A DNA stretch of 64,000 nucleotides from Labilibaculum filiforme (GCF_002843315.1 NZ_MVDD01000016.1:1-64000); one strand, 5' to 3'. Shown: positions 45,519 through 54,727, counted from the first letter of the stretch. The notes: a model not told the origin generated them from the sequence alone. Translations and numbers: made by a program.

Positions 45519-45758
45519 TTACTGATATTTTCGACAAAGAGGCCGTAGCATTCCTTCTAATCCGTTTAATTTTATTTCGTACATCGAAGCTAGCATTTCG
45601 CCCAATTTTCCGGGAGGAAAACCTTTTTGTCGGTACCAAACTAAATAGGGTTCAGGAATATCTATTAAATAGCGTCCTTTGTATTTGCCATACGGCATTC
45701 GCATGCGAATTAATTTAATTAATTCTTCATTCATAAAATCCCCATCGATAGTTTCCAT
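45519..45758 (-). CDS. DUF3820 family protein
   Basis: 79 residues from ATG 45758; ATG 45734 or GTG 45782 are alternatives. The core MPYGKYKGRYLIDIPEPYLVWYRQKGFPPGKLG is the DUF3820 signature. The function is unknown. The gene is convergent with modC, whose stop is only 21 bases away, and no clear terminator separates them. Confidence 0.82.
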   Translation of the reverse strand: METIDGDFMNEELIKLIRMRMPYGKYKGRYLIDIPEPYLVWYRQKGFPPGKLGEMLASMYEIKLNGLEGMLRPLCRKYQ

Positions 45759-45889
45759 AGCTGTTCGCAGATTAATTTGCACAAAGATATTTTAGAAATT
45801 ACGATAATCAGAAATTTAAGCACTTATTTTCTCTTGACATTCTGTTTAATTTTTCCTTAACTTTACGAGTAATCTTAAAATTAGTGGTA

Positions 45890-46384
45890 ATGAATGCAAT
45901 AGAAAATCAACATATAAATTCAAATATCGTATCGAAATGGCAGGCAAAAATAGATTTACTGGAGGATTTATTAAAAGTGTCGGCAATTTTGATCATGAAA
46001 TTGCACCCTCACGAATTAGAAGTATTTGTTAGTTCGGCGAATGAGAATAATCCCTATTTAATAGGCGATAGAGGAGAGTTAAGTATTGGCTCGTACTGCG
46101 ATTCGGTTGTAGCTAGTAAGGCAAAGATTGAAATTGAAGATGCTTACAACAATAACTATTGGAAAGAAAAAGTAGAACACAATGGTGGAATGAGTTGTTA
46201 TTTAGGATCGCCAATATTTTATCCAAACGAAGATCTTTTTGGAACCCTTTGCGTTTTAAACGATACCAGTAGAATATTCGACGATTTGGATCATAAATTA
46301 GTAGATCATTTTCGAGAAAGTATCGAGGCAGATTTGCTTATTGACGAGCAGAATGAGATCATTCGAAATGCTTCGATTTACTAA
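45890..46384 (+). CDS. GAF domain protein
   Basis: 164 residues from ATG 45890 (GTG 45884 is an alternative). A single GAF domain covers most of it: LEDLLKVSAILIMKLHP, the GSYCDSVVASKAKIEIEDA block and CYLGSPIFYPNEDLFGTLCVLND, which resembles the GAF core of phytochrome-like and sensory proteins. There is no attached kinase, cyclase or DNA-binding domain, so it would act through a partner or as a small-molecule binder. No partner gene is adjacent; mnmA next to it is convergent. Confidence 0.8.
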   Translation: MNAIENQHINSNIVSKWQAKIDLLEDLLKVSAILIMKLHPHELEVFVSSANENNPYLIGDRGELSIGSYCDSVVASKAKIEIEDAYNNNYWKEKVEHNGGMSCYLGSPIFYPNEDLFGTLCVLNDTSRIFDDLDHKLVDHFRESIEADLLIDEQNEIIRNASIY

Positions 46385-46422
46385 GGATCGCCATACGTAC
46401 CGTAAATTACTGTAAGAGTGAT

Positions 46423-47514
46423 TTATTCGGCAAAGCCACCACCAATTAGTTTATTGCCTATATAAAATGCTACGGGTTGTCCGGGGGCAATGGCCCAAGC
46501 TGGATCTTCCAGTTTTACTTCCAATTCTGTTGTGTTGAGTAGTTGTAGGCAGCTAAATTTTTGTGGGTTTCGGCCCAGACCACGAACAATGGTACTGATA
46601 TTTGGCAACTTGCTGTCTGCGATATCATTAAAATAGTAATCGGAAACCCTTAAATTCATTACATTTAAATCTTCTTTCTTTTCTAGAATAAGTGTATTGG
46701 TACCTGCATCAATACGACTTACCATCAAACCCGATTTCTCTTTTAGTTCTAGTCCTCTTTTCTGGCCCACGGTGTAATATGGGTATCCATCGTGCCAACC
46801 CAGATGCTTTCCTTTGGTATCGGTTACTTTACCACGACCAATTTTCTGATCTAAATCAGGAATCATTTCCTGTAAAAAGTCGCGGTAGTCCATACGATCC
46901 ATAAAACAGATGCCCATACTTTCCTTCTTTTTTGCGACCTCTGCAAAGCCAAAATCTTTGGCAATTTCGCGCACTTCTGTTTTTGTATATATTCCCAATG
47001 GAGTAAGTGTTCTCGACAAAATATTTTGTCCTAAATTCCATAGAAAATACGATTGATCTTTTGCGGGATCTTTGCCTTTAAAGATGTAGAAGGTATTGGC
47101 CTCTTTCCGAATTTGAATGTAGTGACCAGTGGCAATAAATTCGCAGTTCAATTCATTGGCTTTTTCTAAAAGCAATTTCCATTTTAATTGTGGATTGCAC
47201 TGTATGCACGGACTAGGAGTTCGTCCGGCTAAATATTCATCCAAAAAGAATTGAATGATGGTTTCGCGGAATTCTCTGCGAGCATCAATCACATGGTGTT
47301 CGATTCCTAACTGTTGTGCTAGTTTTTGCGCTTCAAGAATAAAATCGGGGATAGGATCGGAAGATTCAAAGGAATTGTTTGTCCCAAAAAACCAAAGTGA
47401 AACACCAATAACATGGTATCCCTGCTGTTGCAGTAGCATTGCTGTAACCGACGAATCGGTTCCTCCGCTCATTCCCAATACTACTTTGGTTTTTGTATCT
47501 TTCTCCTCCTTCAT
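46423..47514 (-). CDS. mnmA: tRNA-specific 2-thiouridylase
   Basis: 363 residues from ATG 47514; a TTG at 47526 is in frame. It thiolates U34 of tRNA-Lys/Glu/Gln. The PP-loop reads GMSGGTDSS where most family members have SGGVDSS. The two catalytic cysteines lie in TPSPCIQCN and ESMGICFM, and the family block GQKRGL is present. Bacteroidota often carry more than one mnmA copy, and the Thr in the PP-loop may mark a paralogue (inference). It is divergent from the M13 peptidase gene. Confidence 0.9.
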   Translation of the reverse strand: MKEEKDTKTKVVLGMSGGTDSSVTAMLLQQQGYHVIGVSLWFFGTNNSFESSDPIPDFILEAQKLAQQLGIEHHVIDARREFRETIIQFFLDEYLAGRTPSPCIQCNPQLKWKLLLEKANELNCEFIATGHYIQIRKEANTFYIFKGKDPAKDQSYFLWNLGQNILSRTLTPLGIYTKTEVREIAKDFGFAEVAKKKESMGICFMDRMDYRDFLQEMIPDLDQKIGRGKVTDTKGKHLGWHDGYPYYTVGQKRGLELKEKSGLMVSRIDAGTNTLILEKKEDLNVMNLRVSDYYFNDIADSKLPNISTIVRGLGRNPQKFSCLQLLNTTELEVKLEDPAWAIAPGQPVAFYIGNKLIGGGFAE

Positions 47515-47685
47515 AAATTCCTCCAATTTGTAATGCGATGCAAAAATATCTCTTTCAAAGCGGATAACAAAATTAGTCTTGTCGGGGGAATCATAATGAT
47601 TATCGAAAAAATAGGTAGATATCCTGCCTTTTTCCTATTTTTGAGGACACAAAAGTAAATAGTATTAACAACAAATCGCATAGTA

Positions 47686-49731
47686 ATGAATATGAAAAGA
47701 CTGTCGGGTGGAATTCTGAGCGCAGGTCTAGCTCTTTCCATTATAGTAGGATGTGCCGAAAAGGAACAAAAAGGTGCAGGAGTACTAAAAAAAGAAGACA
47801 TGAATTTATCCGTTAATCCGGGGGATGATTTTTTTGAATATGCCAATGGTAATTGGATGAAAAATACTCCAATTCCTGCAGATAGAAGTCGCTACGGTGC
47901 TTTCGATATTTTAGCAGAAAGTGCCAATGGTGCAGTACACGAATTATTGGAAGAAGCAGCAAAAACAGAAAATGCCGAGGCAGGAAGTAATTTGAAGAAG
48001 ATTCAGGACTTTTATGCTACTGGGATGGATGTGGAAAAAGTAAATTCTATTGGTGTTCAACCACTGATGCCTGAGTTCGAAAGAATTGCGAGTATCTCTA
48101 ATGCGGTTGATTTGCGGGAGACTTTGGTTCACCTACACAAAATGGGTATTAGTGCTTTGTTTGGTGCTGGTGTTGAGCAAGACATGAAAAACACGACAGT
48201 AAACCGCATGTATGTTTCGGAAGATGGACTTTCTTTATCGGATCGTGATTACTATACTGAAGATAACGAAACTAGCGCGAACATTCGCGTTGAATTTGTT
48301 AAGCACATTGCTAAAATGTTCGAATTAATTGGTGAGAATGCTGAGCTTGCAACAAGCAATGCAACATCGATTATGCGATTCGAGACTCGCATGGCTGAAA
48401 AATTCAATACCAATCTGGAAAACAGAAATTATCCAGCTATGTATAATCCTAAAACATTGGAAACATTGGCGAAGGAGTATCCAAATTTCGATTGGGCTGC
48501 TTATTTCAAAGAAATTGGGGCAGAAGTAAACGAGTTTGTAATTACTTCGCATCCAAGATACATGGCTGAGCTAAATAATATTTTGGCAGATGAAAAGTTG
48601 GAAGACATTAAATTGTACTTAAAGTGGAAACTACTTGACGAATCGGCTGGTTATTTAAATAGCGAGTTAGATGAGCAAAACTTTGCATTTTATGGAACGG
48701 TTCTTTCTGGTACAACAGAACAACAACCTCGTTGGAGACGCATGGCAAATGCTACTGGTAGTGTTTTGGGCGAAGCGGTTGGACAATTGTATGTAGAGAA
48801 ATATTTTCCTGCTGAGGCAAAAGAAAGAATGGATAAATTGGTTTCTAACCTGAAAACAGTATTGCGCGGAAGATTGGAAAAGTTAGATTGGATGAGCGAC
48901 GAAACTAAAGTAGAAGCATTAGCGAAATTAGATGCTTTTGGGGTGAAAATTGGTTATCCTGAGAAATGGGAGGATTATTCGAAACTTGAGGTCGCAACCG
49001 ATTCGTATGTGCAGAACATGTGGAGAGCTTCTGAGTTTGAACACCAGAAGAATATTGCGAAACTTGGCGAGCCTGTTGATACTAAAAAATGGGGCATGAC
49101 TCCACAAACTGTAAATGCATACTACCATCCATTGTTAAACGAAGTAGTATTTCCAGCAGCAATTCTTCAGCCTCCATTCTTTTATATGAATGGCGACGAT
49201 GCTGTAAATTACGGTGCTATTGGAGTTGTTATTGGTCACGAAATGACTCACGGTTTTGATGATTCGGGTCGCAGATTCGATAAGGATGGTAACATGAGAG
49301 ACTGGTGGACTCCGGAAGACACAGAGAAATTTAATGCAAGAGCAGAAAAATTAGTGGAGCAGTTTAATGGCTTTAAGGTATTCGACGATTTAAATGTAGA
49401 TGGTAAATTAACCCTTGGCGAAAATATTGCCGATTACGGTGGATTAACCGTTGCTTTGGAAGCTTATAAACTAACTTTGAATGAAGAGGCTCCTGCTGAT
49501 ATTGATGGTTTTAATAACATGCAACGTTTTTTCCTTTCTTACTCTAAAGTTTGGAGAGGAAATGTAAGGGATACTTACCTGCGTAAATTGATTAAAGAAG
49601 ATGTTCACTCGCCAGGAAAATATCGCGTAAATGGTGGTTTGTTTAACATCCCAGAGTTTTATGCAGCTTTTAATATTGGTGACGATGCTCCATTGTATCG
49701 TACCGAAGAGCAAAGAGCTAAAATTTGGTAA
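47686..49731 (+). CDS. M13 family zinc metallopeptidase (PepO/neprilysin-like) lipoprotein
   Basis: 681 residues. A lipobox IIVGC (Cys about residue 23) predicts lipid anchoring in the envelope. The M13 N-terminal domain spans about 40-430. The zinc site is HEMTH at 518-522 and Glu579 in ENIAD (579-583), followed by the family's C-terminal YR-NG-L-N-PEF pattern. Such enzymes degrade oligopeptides. The start could also be the second Met (codon 3). A strong terminator follows at 49754. Confidence 0.93.
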   Translation: MNMKRLSGGILSAGLALSIIVGCAEKEQKGAGVLKKEDMNLSVNPGDDFFEYANGNWMKNTPIPADRSRYGAFDILAESANGAVHELLEEAAKTENAEAGSNLKKIQDFYATGMDVEKVNSIGVQPLMPEFERIASISNAVDLRETLVHLHKMGISALFGAGVEQDMKNTTVNRMYVSEDGLSLSDRDYYTEDNETSANIRVEFVKHIAKMFELIGENAELATSNATSIMRFETRMAEKFNTNLENRNYPAMYNPKTLETLAKEYPNFDWAAYFKEIGAEVNEFVITSHPRYMAELNNILADEKLEDIKLYLKWKLLDESAGYLNSELDEQNFAFYGTVLSGTTEQQPRWRRMANATGSVLGEAVGQLYVEKYFPAEAKERMDKLVSNLKTVLRGRLEKLDWMSDETKVEALAKLDAFGVKIGYPEKWEDYSKLEVATDSYVQNMWRASEFEHQKNIAKLGEPVDTKKWGMTPQTVNAYYHPLLNEVVFPAAILQPPFFYMNGDDAVNYGAIGVVIGHEMTHGFDDSGRRFDKDGNMRDWWTPEDTEKFNARAEKLVEQFNGFKVFDDLNVDGKLTLGENIADYGGLTVALEAYKLTLNEEAPADIDGFNNMQRFFLSYSKVWRGNVRDTYLRKLIKEDVHSPGKYRVNGGLFNIPEFYAAFNIGDDAPLYRTEEQRAKIW

Positions 49732-49753
49732 GCGATTATAATCGAAATATAGA

Positions 49754-49786
49754 AACCGTCTCAAGAAATTGAGGCGGTTTTTTTTG
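49754..49786 (+). terminator. Terminator of the M13 peptidase gene
   Basis: An 11-bp stem AACCGTCTCAA (49754-49764) with TTGAGGCGGTT (49769-49779), GAAA loop, one G-U pair, followed by eight T. Confidence 0.92.
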
Positions 49787-49790
49787 TTAG

Positions 49791-50111
49791 TTGAACCACT
49801 TCGTGGTTCTATTCTCGCATTGCATGCTGTTTCCGTCCCCGCATTTCATACGGGCTTATTGGTGTTGAACCACTTCGTGGTTCTATTCTCGCATTGCATG
49901 CTGTTTCCGTCCCCGCATTGCATACGGGGTTATTGGTGTTGAACCACTTCGTGGTTCTATTCTCGCACTGCATGCTGTTTCTGTCCCCGCATTTCATACG
50001 GGGTTATTGGTGTTGAACCACTTCGTGGTTCTATTCTCTCGCACTGCATGCTGTTTCCGTTCCCGCGTTTCATACGGGGTTATTGGGCTTGAACCACTTC
50101 GTGGTTCTATT
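49791..50111. repeat. 74-bp tandem repeat, four copies and a partial fifth
   Basis: Units start at 49791, 49865, 49939 and 50013 (74, 74, 74 and 76 bases); a partial fifth begins at 50089. Each unit opens with the palindrome GAACCACTTCGTGGTTC, then TCGCA-TGCATGC, then a CCCCGcattTcatacGGGG hairpin and TTATTGGTG. Copies differ at only a few positions. There are no unique spacers between them, so this is not a CRISPR array. No gene is present. Confidence 0.92.
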
Positions 50112-50222
50112 GCTTTACATACCGGAGAAATCCCGAAGGGATTGAATTTGAATAGTCATAGGTGCAACCTATGGTTATGAATGATCGAATGGTGTAAGAA
50201 GCCTGAAAGGCTTCAACTTGGT
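50112..50222. repeat. REP-like hairpin cluster following the tandem repeat
   Basis: Three small palindromes in a row: ATCCCGAAGGGAT (about 50131-50143), CATAGGTGCAACCTATG (about 50157-50173) and GAAGCCTGAAAGGCTTC (about 50199-50215). I remember such phrases as common dispersed repeats of Bacteroidota genomes; a genome search would confirm. Confidence 0.7.
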
Positions 50223-50223
50223 A

Positions 50224-50778
50224 CTAGTTAGTAACCAAAACTCCAATAAGTATTCCAACACCTATGCCCGCAATGCCAGTGAGAGCTTTTTGTCCGGTGG
50301 CATTCCATTTCTCTTTACGGATTAGTTCATTAGCACGTTCGAGTTTTACCATGGCTTCGTCGAGAGAGTGTTGGTTAGCAAGCAAACTTTGCTGGGTGTT
50401 TTCCAGCGATTTTTTGGTGTTCGCAATAATATCGAGAGAAATTTGTTCGCTACGTTTACTGTTGGCCAATATTTGGCTGTAGCTAGCTTCATGATCCTTC
50501 AATCGGTTTTCGAAAGCAAGTAACAAACTAGTACAGGAGTTGCTGTTATTTTCGAGGGTAGCTTGATGGATTTTTTTGTAAAACTCGTAACGAATTTTAT
50601 TAATTAAGAACATGGTATCGCATGCTACCACCAGGGTGTCGCCAGCAACCAATTGCAGGGGCGTTTCGTTCGAAGTGCAATATTGTTGCGAATAATTTTT
50701 CATTTTGCCAGCGTTTTGGGCCAGGGCAGAGAGGCCGAAGCACACTAAAATAAGTATTAATACAATGCTTTGTTTCAT
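50224..50778 (-). CDS. Exported coiled-coil protein with a C-terminal membrane helix, unknown
   Basis: 184 residues. A signal peptide (about 1-20, ending ALAQ), a region with three Cys (CTSNETP, VACDT, NSCTS), a long helical segment (about 85-155) and a Gly/Ile-rich membrane helix at the end (ALTGIAGIGVGILIGVLVTN). I do not recognise a family. It is the second gene of a minus-strand pair, 13 bases after the next entry, so the two proteins probably work together, both anchored in the inner membrane with coiled coils in the periplasm. Confidence 0.65.
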   Translation of the reverse strand: MKQSIVLILILVCFGLSALAQNAGKMKNYSQQYCTSNETPLQLVAGDTLVVACDTMFLINKIRYEFYKKIHQATLENNSNSCTSLLLAFENRLKDHEASYSQILANSKRSEQISLDIIANTKKSLENTQQSLLANQHSLDEAMVKLERANELIRKEKWNATGQKALTGIAGIGVGILIGVLVTN

Positions 50779-50791
50779 GTGTTTTTTTTGT

Positions 50792-51163
50792 TTAAAGTTC
50801 GAAGCTTTGGGCGGTTTCTTTTAGTGCTTTTTGTTGAGCTTCTTTGTTTGCAATTTTCTCTTTTAATACCTGTAATTGGTTCAGATCTTTTGTTAGTTTT
50901 TGCTGGGCTTCCAATTCCAGAATATCCCGTTCGGTTCGAAGAATCTTTAGCTCGGTTTCGGCAAACTCCAACTTGCGAATTACCACACCAAGCGATTGTT
51001 GCGTACTGCTAATACTATCTTTAAGTACCGATAATTCGGTATTTACCTGCTTAATGGTGTGTTGTGCCTGCTTTAACTGACTGTTGCCTGCTACTACAAA
51101 ATACAAGACCAAAGCAACGAGTAGGATAAGAACTATGTTAAGAGCATTTTTAAATTTTTCCAT
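50792..51163 (-). CDS. Single-pass membrane coiled-coil protein, unknown
   Basis: 123 residues. One N-terminal membrane helix (about 8-25, IVLILLVALVLYFVVA), then almost entirely coiled coil (about 30-115) with heptads rich in Leu, Glu, Gln and Lys. The size and layout recall phage Rz-type spanins or division-like FtsB proteins, but no specific motif supports either. It is the first gene of the pair with the preceding entry. Confidence 0.65.
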   Translation of the reverse strand: MEKFKNALNIVLILLVALVLYFVVAGNSQLKQAQHTIKQVNTELSVLKDSISSTQQSLGVVIRKLEFAETELKILRTERDILELEAQQKLTKDLNQLQVLKEKIANKEAQQKALKETAQSFEL

Positions 51164-52117
51164 AAGGGGTGCTACTGTGTAGTTTTTTTATTAGTAATTA
51201 TTAGTTGTTATTGCCTAAGGGGCTTTTTATTCAAAAATCCTTTCCAAATAAACCCCTTCAGCGACTTTCAATATGTCAAAAAGGAGGTTTTATTTTTTCG
51301 AAGTCCAAGGTAACCATAAATAGCGGAAGTAGTTTCGCTTTTACCGGTCAAATTATAAAATTATTGACGGGACAATGCTTTTTGCTGTAGTAGGAATATT
51401 TGCAGACTATTGTGTTTTAGGGAGGTTTGGCTTGTTGCATTTCCAAGTGTAATGTGACTTGTTTGTTTTTAAAATGAGCGCATTAGTGTTTGTAGTTGGT
51501 AGTTTTTCTTGTTTTTGGGGTCTATCGTTATTATTTTACCATGGTGGGAGTAGTAATCAAAAAAAAATAATCCACGTAAAGTGGCATATTTTTCCAGATA
51601 AATAGGGATTGGTTACATAATGAAATATACTTCCGATAAATAAAAAACATAAGGGTGTGTAATTATTTGCTAAAAATGTTTTAAATTCATTCCGTTTTGT
51701 TAAATGGATGGGTGCGGGGCAGGAGGAATAATCCAAATAAATAGAAAAAGGGATTGTTGGTGTTGGGAAAGAAGGTGTTGCTGGTAATAGAGAGGGAGAA
51801 AAGCCAATAAATAGTAAAAAAGTCAATAAATTAAGGCTTCCCAGACTTGCGGGACTAATTGTTTACTGGAGTGGAAAGCTTGGCAGGCAATAAAAAGGAG
51901 ACATCAACAAAAGTAGAAAGCGACTTTTTTATAAAAAAGAAGGCAAACACGAAAGTTGGAGCATGGTTTTGGATGCAGAAAAGAGCATCAATTAGAGAAG
52001 ATTGCTTAATCCGCATAAAAAGCATCGTGTTTTTAAATGCCAAAAGTATCGAAATTAATTTTTTATTATTGTTAATTAATTATAAACCCAAAAATAGTAA
52101 CCCAAAAACAGTAAAAC
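51164..52117. other. 950-base region without a convincing gene
   Basis: AT-rich. It contains several copies of a motif close to CC-ATAAATAG (around 51311, 51592, 51732 and 51803). Short ORFs exist on both strands but show neither family patterns nor plausible composition. It separates the coiled-coil pair from the DUF6261 pseudogene and may be decayed mobile or intergenic DNA. Confidence 0.5.
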
Positions 52118-52860
52118 ATGAAAATTGAAACATTTAATTTTTCCTGGTTTCGAAATGCCGAGCTAGTTTCTTTAGGAAATGATGTGCTAAAAATTACCAG
52201 CGATTAAGATTGGGCTGGATTGCAGGTAGAAGGTTTTATACACAGGTAAAAACCAGTTTGCAAAAGTTCGAAGAGCAATTGAATAGGATAAACACCGTAC
52301 CCGAAACCAAAGATATAGAGGAAGCCGATACTCTTTTTAATAATGCGTGGCGTGGCTTAAAGTTTTATTTGAAGGCCTATATGTTGAATTCGGATGCTGA
52401 TAAAAGAAAAGCAGCTAATTTACTGAATAATTTATGCAAGATACACGACTATAATTTGCACACAGAGAGTTATCAGGAACAAAATGCCAAGGCTAAAATG
52501 TTTTTGACCGATTGCGATGGCAAGGCCGAAATGAAGCAGGCAATTGAAACGATTGGGGCGCAAAGTTTTATTAGTACTGTTCAGAATGCTTTGGATGCAA
52601 TTCTATTTAATATTGCAAATCGCAAAAGCAAAGAAGCGGAAGCCTTGGGCTACGAAATTACCAAAATATATCGCGAGGCTTTAAGTAACGCTATGGTGGA
52701 TATGTTTAAATACATGGAGTCGATGTCGGGTTTGCGCACTGGCGGTGCACTGGATACAATCATTAAAAATGTGAATGGCAGTATTCAGAAAATTGAGGTG
52801 AATCATAAATTACGTGGCTCCCGCAATTCGGAACACGGTCAGGATTCGGATCAGGAATAG
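52118..52860 (+). pseudogene. DUF6261 family gene, broken by a stop and a frameshift
   Basis: It opens MKIETFNFSWFRNAELVSLG (ATG 52118), a typical DUF6261 start. An in-frame TAA at 52205-52207 interrupts it, after which the same frame continues DWAGLQVEGF. At the four-T run 52234-52237 the reading must shift by one base to continue YTQVKTSLQKFEEQLNR to the natural end at 52860. The C-terminal part (about 210 residues) is intact. Two independent lesions suggest decay rather than programmed frameshifting. DUF6261 proteins are Bacteroidota-specific and of unknown function. Confidence 0.8.
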
Positions 52861-52898
52861 AATTATATTTTAACCACATACAACTAATATTAGTGATG

Positions 52899-52924
52899 AG
52901 GGAGCCATTTGACTCCCTTTTTTT
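52899..52924 (+). terminator. Terminator after the DUF6261 pseudogene
   Basis: Stem AGGGAG (52899-52904) with CTCCCT (52913-52918), an eight-base loop and a seven-T run. Confidence 0.75.
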
Positions 52925-52983
52925 GTGCTATTCTTCGGTGTTTGTGCTTTTGGTTTTCTGCCAAGGCAAGCCATTTGCTGGCA

Positions 52984-53020
52984 CAAAAAAAGAGATGTAA
53001 GCAAGTGTCACATCTCTTTT
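52984..53020 (-). terminator. Terminator of the BCCT transporter gene
   Basis: Minus-strand stem AAAAGAGATGT with ACATCTCTTTT, 11 bp perfect, 11-base loop, followed by seven T. It lies 23 bases after the transporter stop codon. Confidence 0.88.
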
Positions 53021-53042
53021 CTATTAATGTATGCTGTTATTT

Positions 53043-54581
53043 TTACTCTTCGATATATTCCTGTAAGGATTTATGAAAACTGTAACACATGATTATTAGA
53101 ATCACTGCAAAGGGAATTGCTGTTAGTATCGATGCTGTTTGCAGGGCTTTTAATCCACCACCAACTAACAAAACTGCAGCAAGTAAACCTTCCATCGAAG
53201 CCCAAAAAATCTTTTGTCCTTTAGGAGCATCGTGTCGGCCACCAGAGGTAAGCGTGTCTACCACAAAAGAACCCGAATCGGAAGAGGTGACAAAAAAGCT
53301 AGCCACCAGTATTACTGTTAAAATCGACGAAAATGTGGTTAATGGGTATTGTTCGAGAAGATGGTAAATGGCCGTTGCCACATTCTTATTTACCGCTTCG
53401 GTAATGGCGTGGTTTCCCATCAACTCCTGATAAATTGCCGATCCTCCAAATACCGTTAACCAAAGCATGGTTAGTAGGGTTGGCACCAACAAAACACCAA
53501 AAATAAACTCTTTAATAGTTCGTCCTTTCGAGATGCGGGCAATAAAAATTCCAACAAAAGGCGACCAGGATATCCACCATGCCCAGTAGAAAACAGTCCA
53601 AGAACTTTGCCAGTTCTTTACTTTATCTACACCGTTGTAACTATTTGTCCAAAAACTCATTTCGAAAAAAGTATCGATATAGTGTCCAATGTTTTGGATA
53701 AAAGATTTGAATATGAAAAGAGTAGGACCAACTATCAACATAAAAACAAGTAGGAAGATTGCTAGCTGCATGTTCCATTCGCTCAGCTTTCGTATTCCTT
53801 TATCCAATCCTAAAATTAAGGAGAGAGTTGCTAAAATTGTAATTGCTACAATAATAATAATTTGTACGGCATTGCTAATTTCTACCTGAAAAAGATAGCC
53901 CAGACCAGCATTAATTTGTTGAGCTCCCAAGCCCAGGGATGTTGCCAAGCCAAATATGGTTGCAATTACCGAGATAATGTCAATAATATCCCCTATAGGG
54001 CCATATATTTTATCTCCCAGTAGGGGATAAAAAATGGATCGGATGGTAAGGGGCAGTTTTTTGTTGAAGGTGAAAAAAGCCAAGGCAACCCCAACAATGG
54101 CATACAATGCCCAAGCGTGAACGCCCCAATGCAAAAAGGTAATACCCATAGCTGTTTTTGCCGCAAATACATCTCCTCCGGTTGTTTTTAGAAAAGGATT
54201 GCTGTTGAAATGAAAGATAGGCTCTGCTACACTCCAAAATAAAAGTCCGATTCCCATACCGGCACTAAAAAGCATCGAGAACCAACCTTTTCTTGAAAAC
54301 TCAGGTTTGGCATCTTTTCCACCAATTCGGATATCAGAAAATTTTCCGAAACCCAAGTACAAGGCATAAATTAGTAAGCCATTTACCAATAGAATAAAGA
54401 GCCATCCTACTTTATCGGCTACATAATCTTGAGTGTGGGCAAACCATTGCTCCATTGGTTTACCAACAATTAATGTGGTACATACCAGGGTAAATATTAC
54501 CAGTAAAGAGGTAATAAAAACCGGTCCGTTGGCTTTTATTCCTAAAAATGTTTTTTTATCACTCCGTATTATTTTACTCAT
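53043..54581 (-). CDS. BCCT family betaine/choline/carnitine transporter
   Basis: 512 residues from ATG 54581 (MSKIIRSDKK); an upstream Met at 54656 would add 25 atypical residues. About 12 membrane helices. GIGLLFWSVAEPIFHF is the substrate-site segment of helix 3-4, and FYWAWWISWSPFVGIFIARISKGRTIKEF is the BCCT signature with its Trp cluster in helix 8. It takes up compatible solutes such as glycine betaine, driven by Na+ or H+, which fits the NhaD gene and a saline habitat. The outer-membrane protein gene lies upstream on the same strand. Confidence 0.92.
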   Translation of the reverse strand: MSKIIRSDKKTFLGIKANGPVFITSLLVIFTLVCTTLIVGKPMEQWFAHTQDYVADKVGWLFILLVNGLLIYALYLGFGKFSDIRIGGKDAKPEFSRKGWFSMLFSAGMGIGLLFWSVAEPIFHFNSNPFLKTTGGDVFAAKTAMGITFLHWGVHAWALYAIVGVALAFFTFNKKLPLTIRSIFYPLLGDKIYGPIGDIIDIISVIATIFGLATSLGLGAQQINAGLGYLFQVEISNAVQIIIIVAITILATLSLILGLDKGIRKLSEWNMQLAIFLLVFMLIVGPTLFIFKSFIQNIGHYIDTFFEMSFWTNSYNGVDKVKNWQSSWTVFYWAWWISWSPFVGIFIARISKGRTIKEFIFGVLLVPTLLTMLWLTVFGGSAIYQELMGNHAITEAVNKNVATAIYHLLEQYPLTTFSSILTVILVASFFVTSSDSGSFVVDTLTSGGRHDAPKGQKIFWASMEGLLAAVLLVGGGLKALQTASILTAIPFAVILIIMCYSFHKSLQEYIEE

Positions 54582-54727
54582 CCTATAAAATTCCTTTTTG
54601 ATTAAATAATGGTTCGTTAAGTTTTTGTAATGCCTCGATAATGAGTTTATTTGCAATCTGTTGTGTTTTGTCGATATTGTTGATTATAAATAGCTTGCAA
54701 ATCATCTCATGTCTCACGAACTATTGA

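Noticed and set aside
49809-49997. 62-codon minus-strand ORF
   Set aside because: It lies wholly inside the tandem repeat and repeats itself with it; it is a by-product of the repeat.
49791-50111. Possible CRISPR array
   Set aside because: The units are contiguous 74-bp copies without unique spacers, and no cas genes are present; this is a tandem repeat.
51557-52128. Several 60-90-codon ORFs on both strands
   Set aside because: They start at non-standard or weak sites, overlap each other, and look like translated AT-rich non-coding DNA.
52205-52240. Programmed frameshift in the DUF6261 gene
   Set aside because: An additional in-frame stop codon precedes the slip site, and no slippery heptamer with a downstream structure is evident; decay is simpler.
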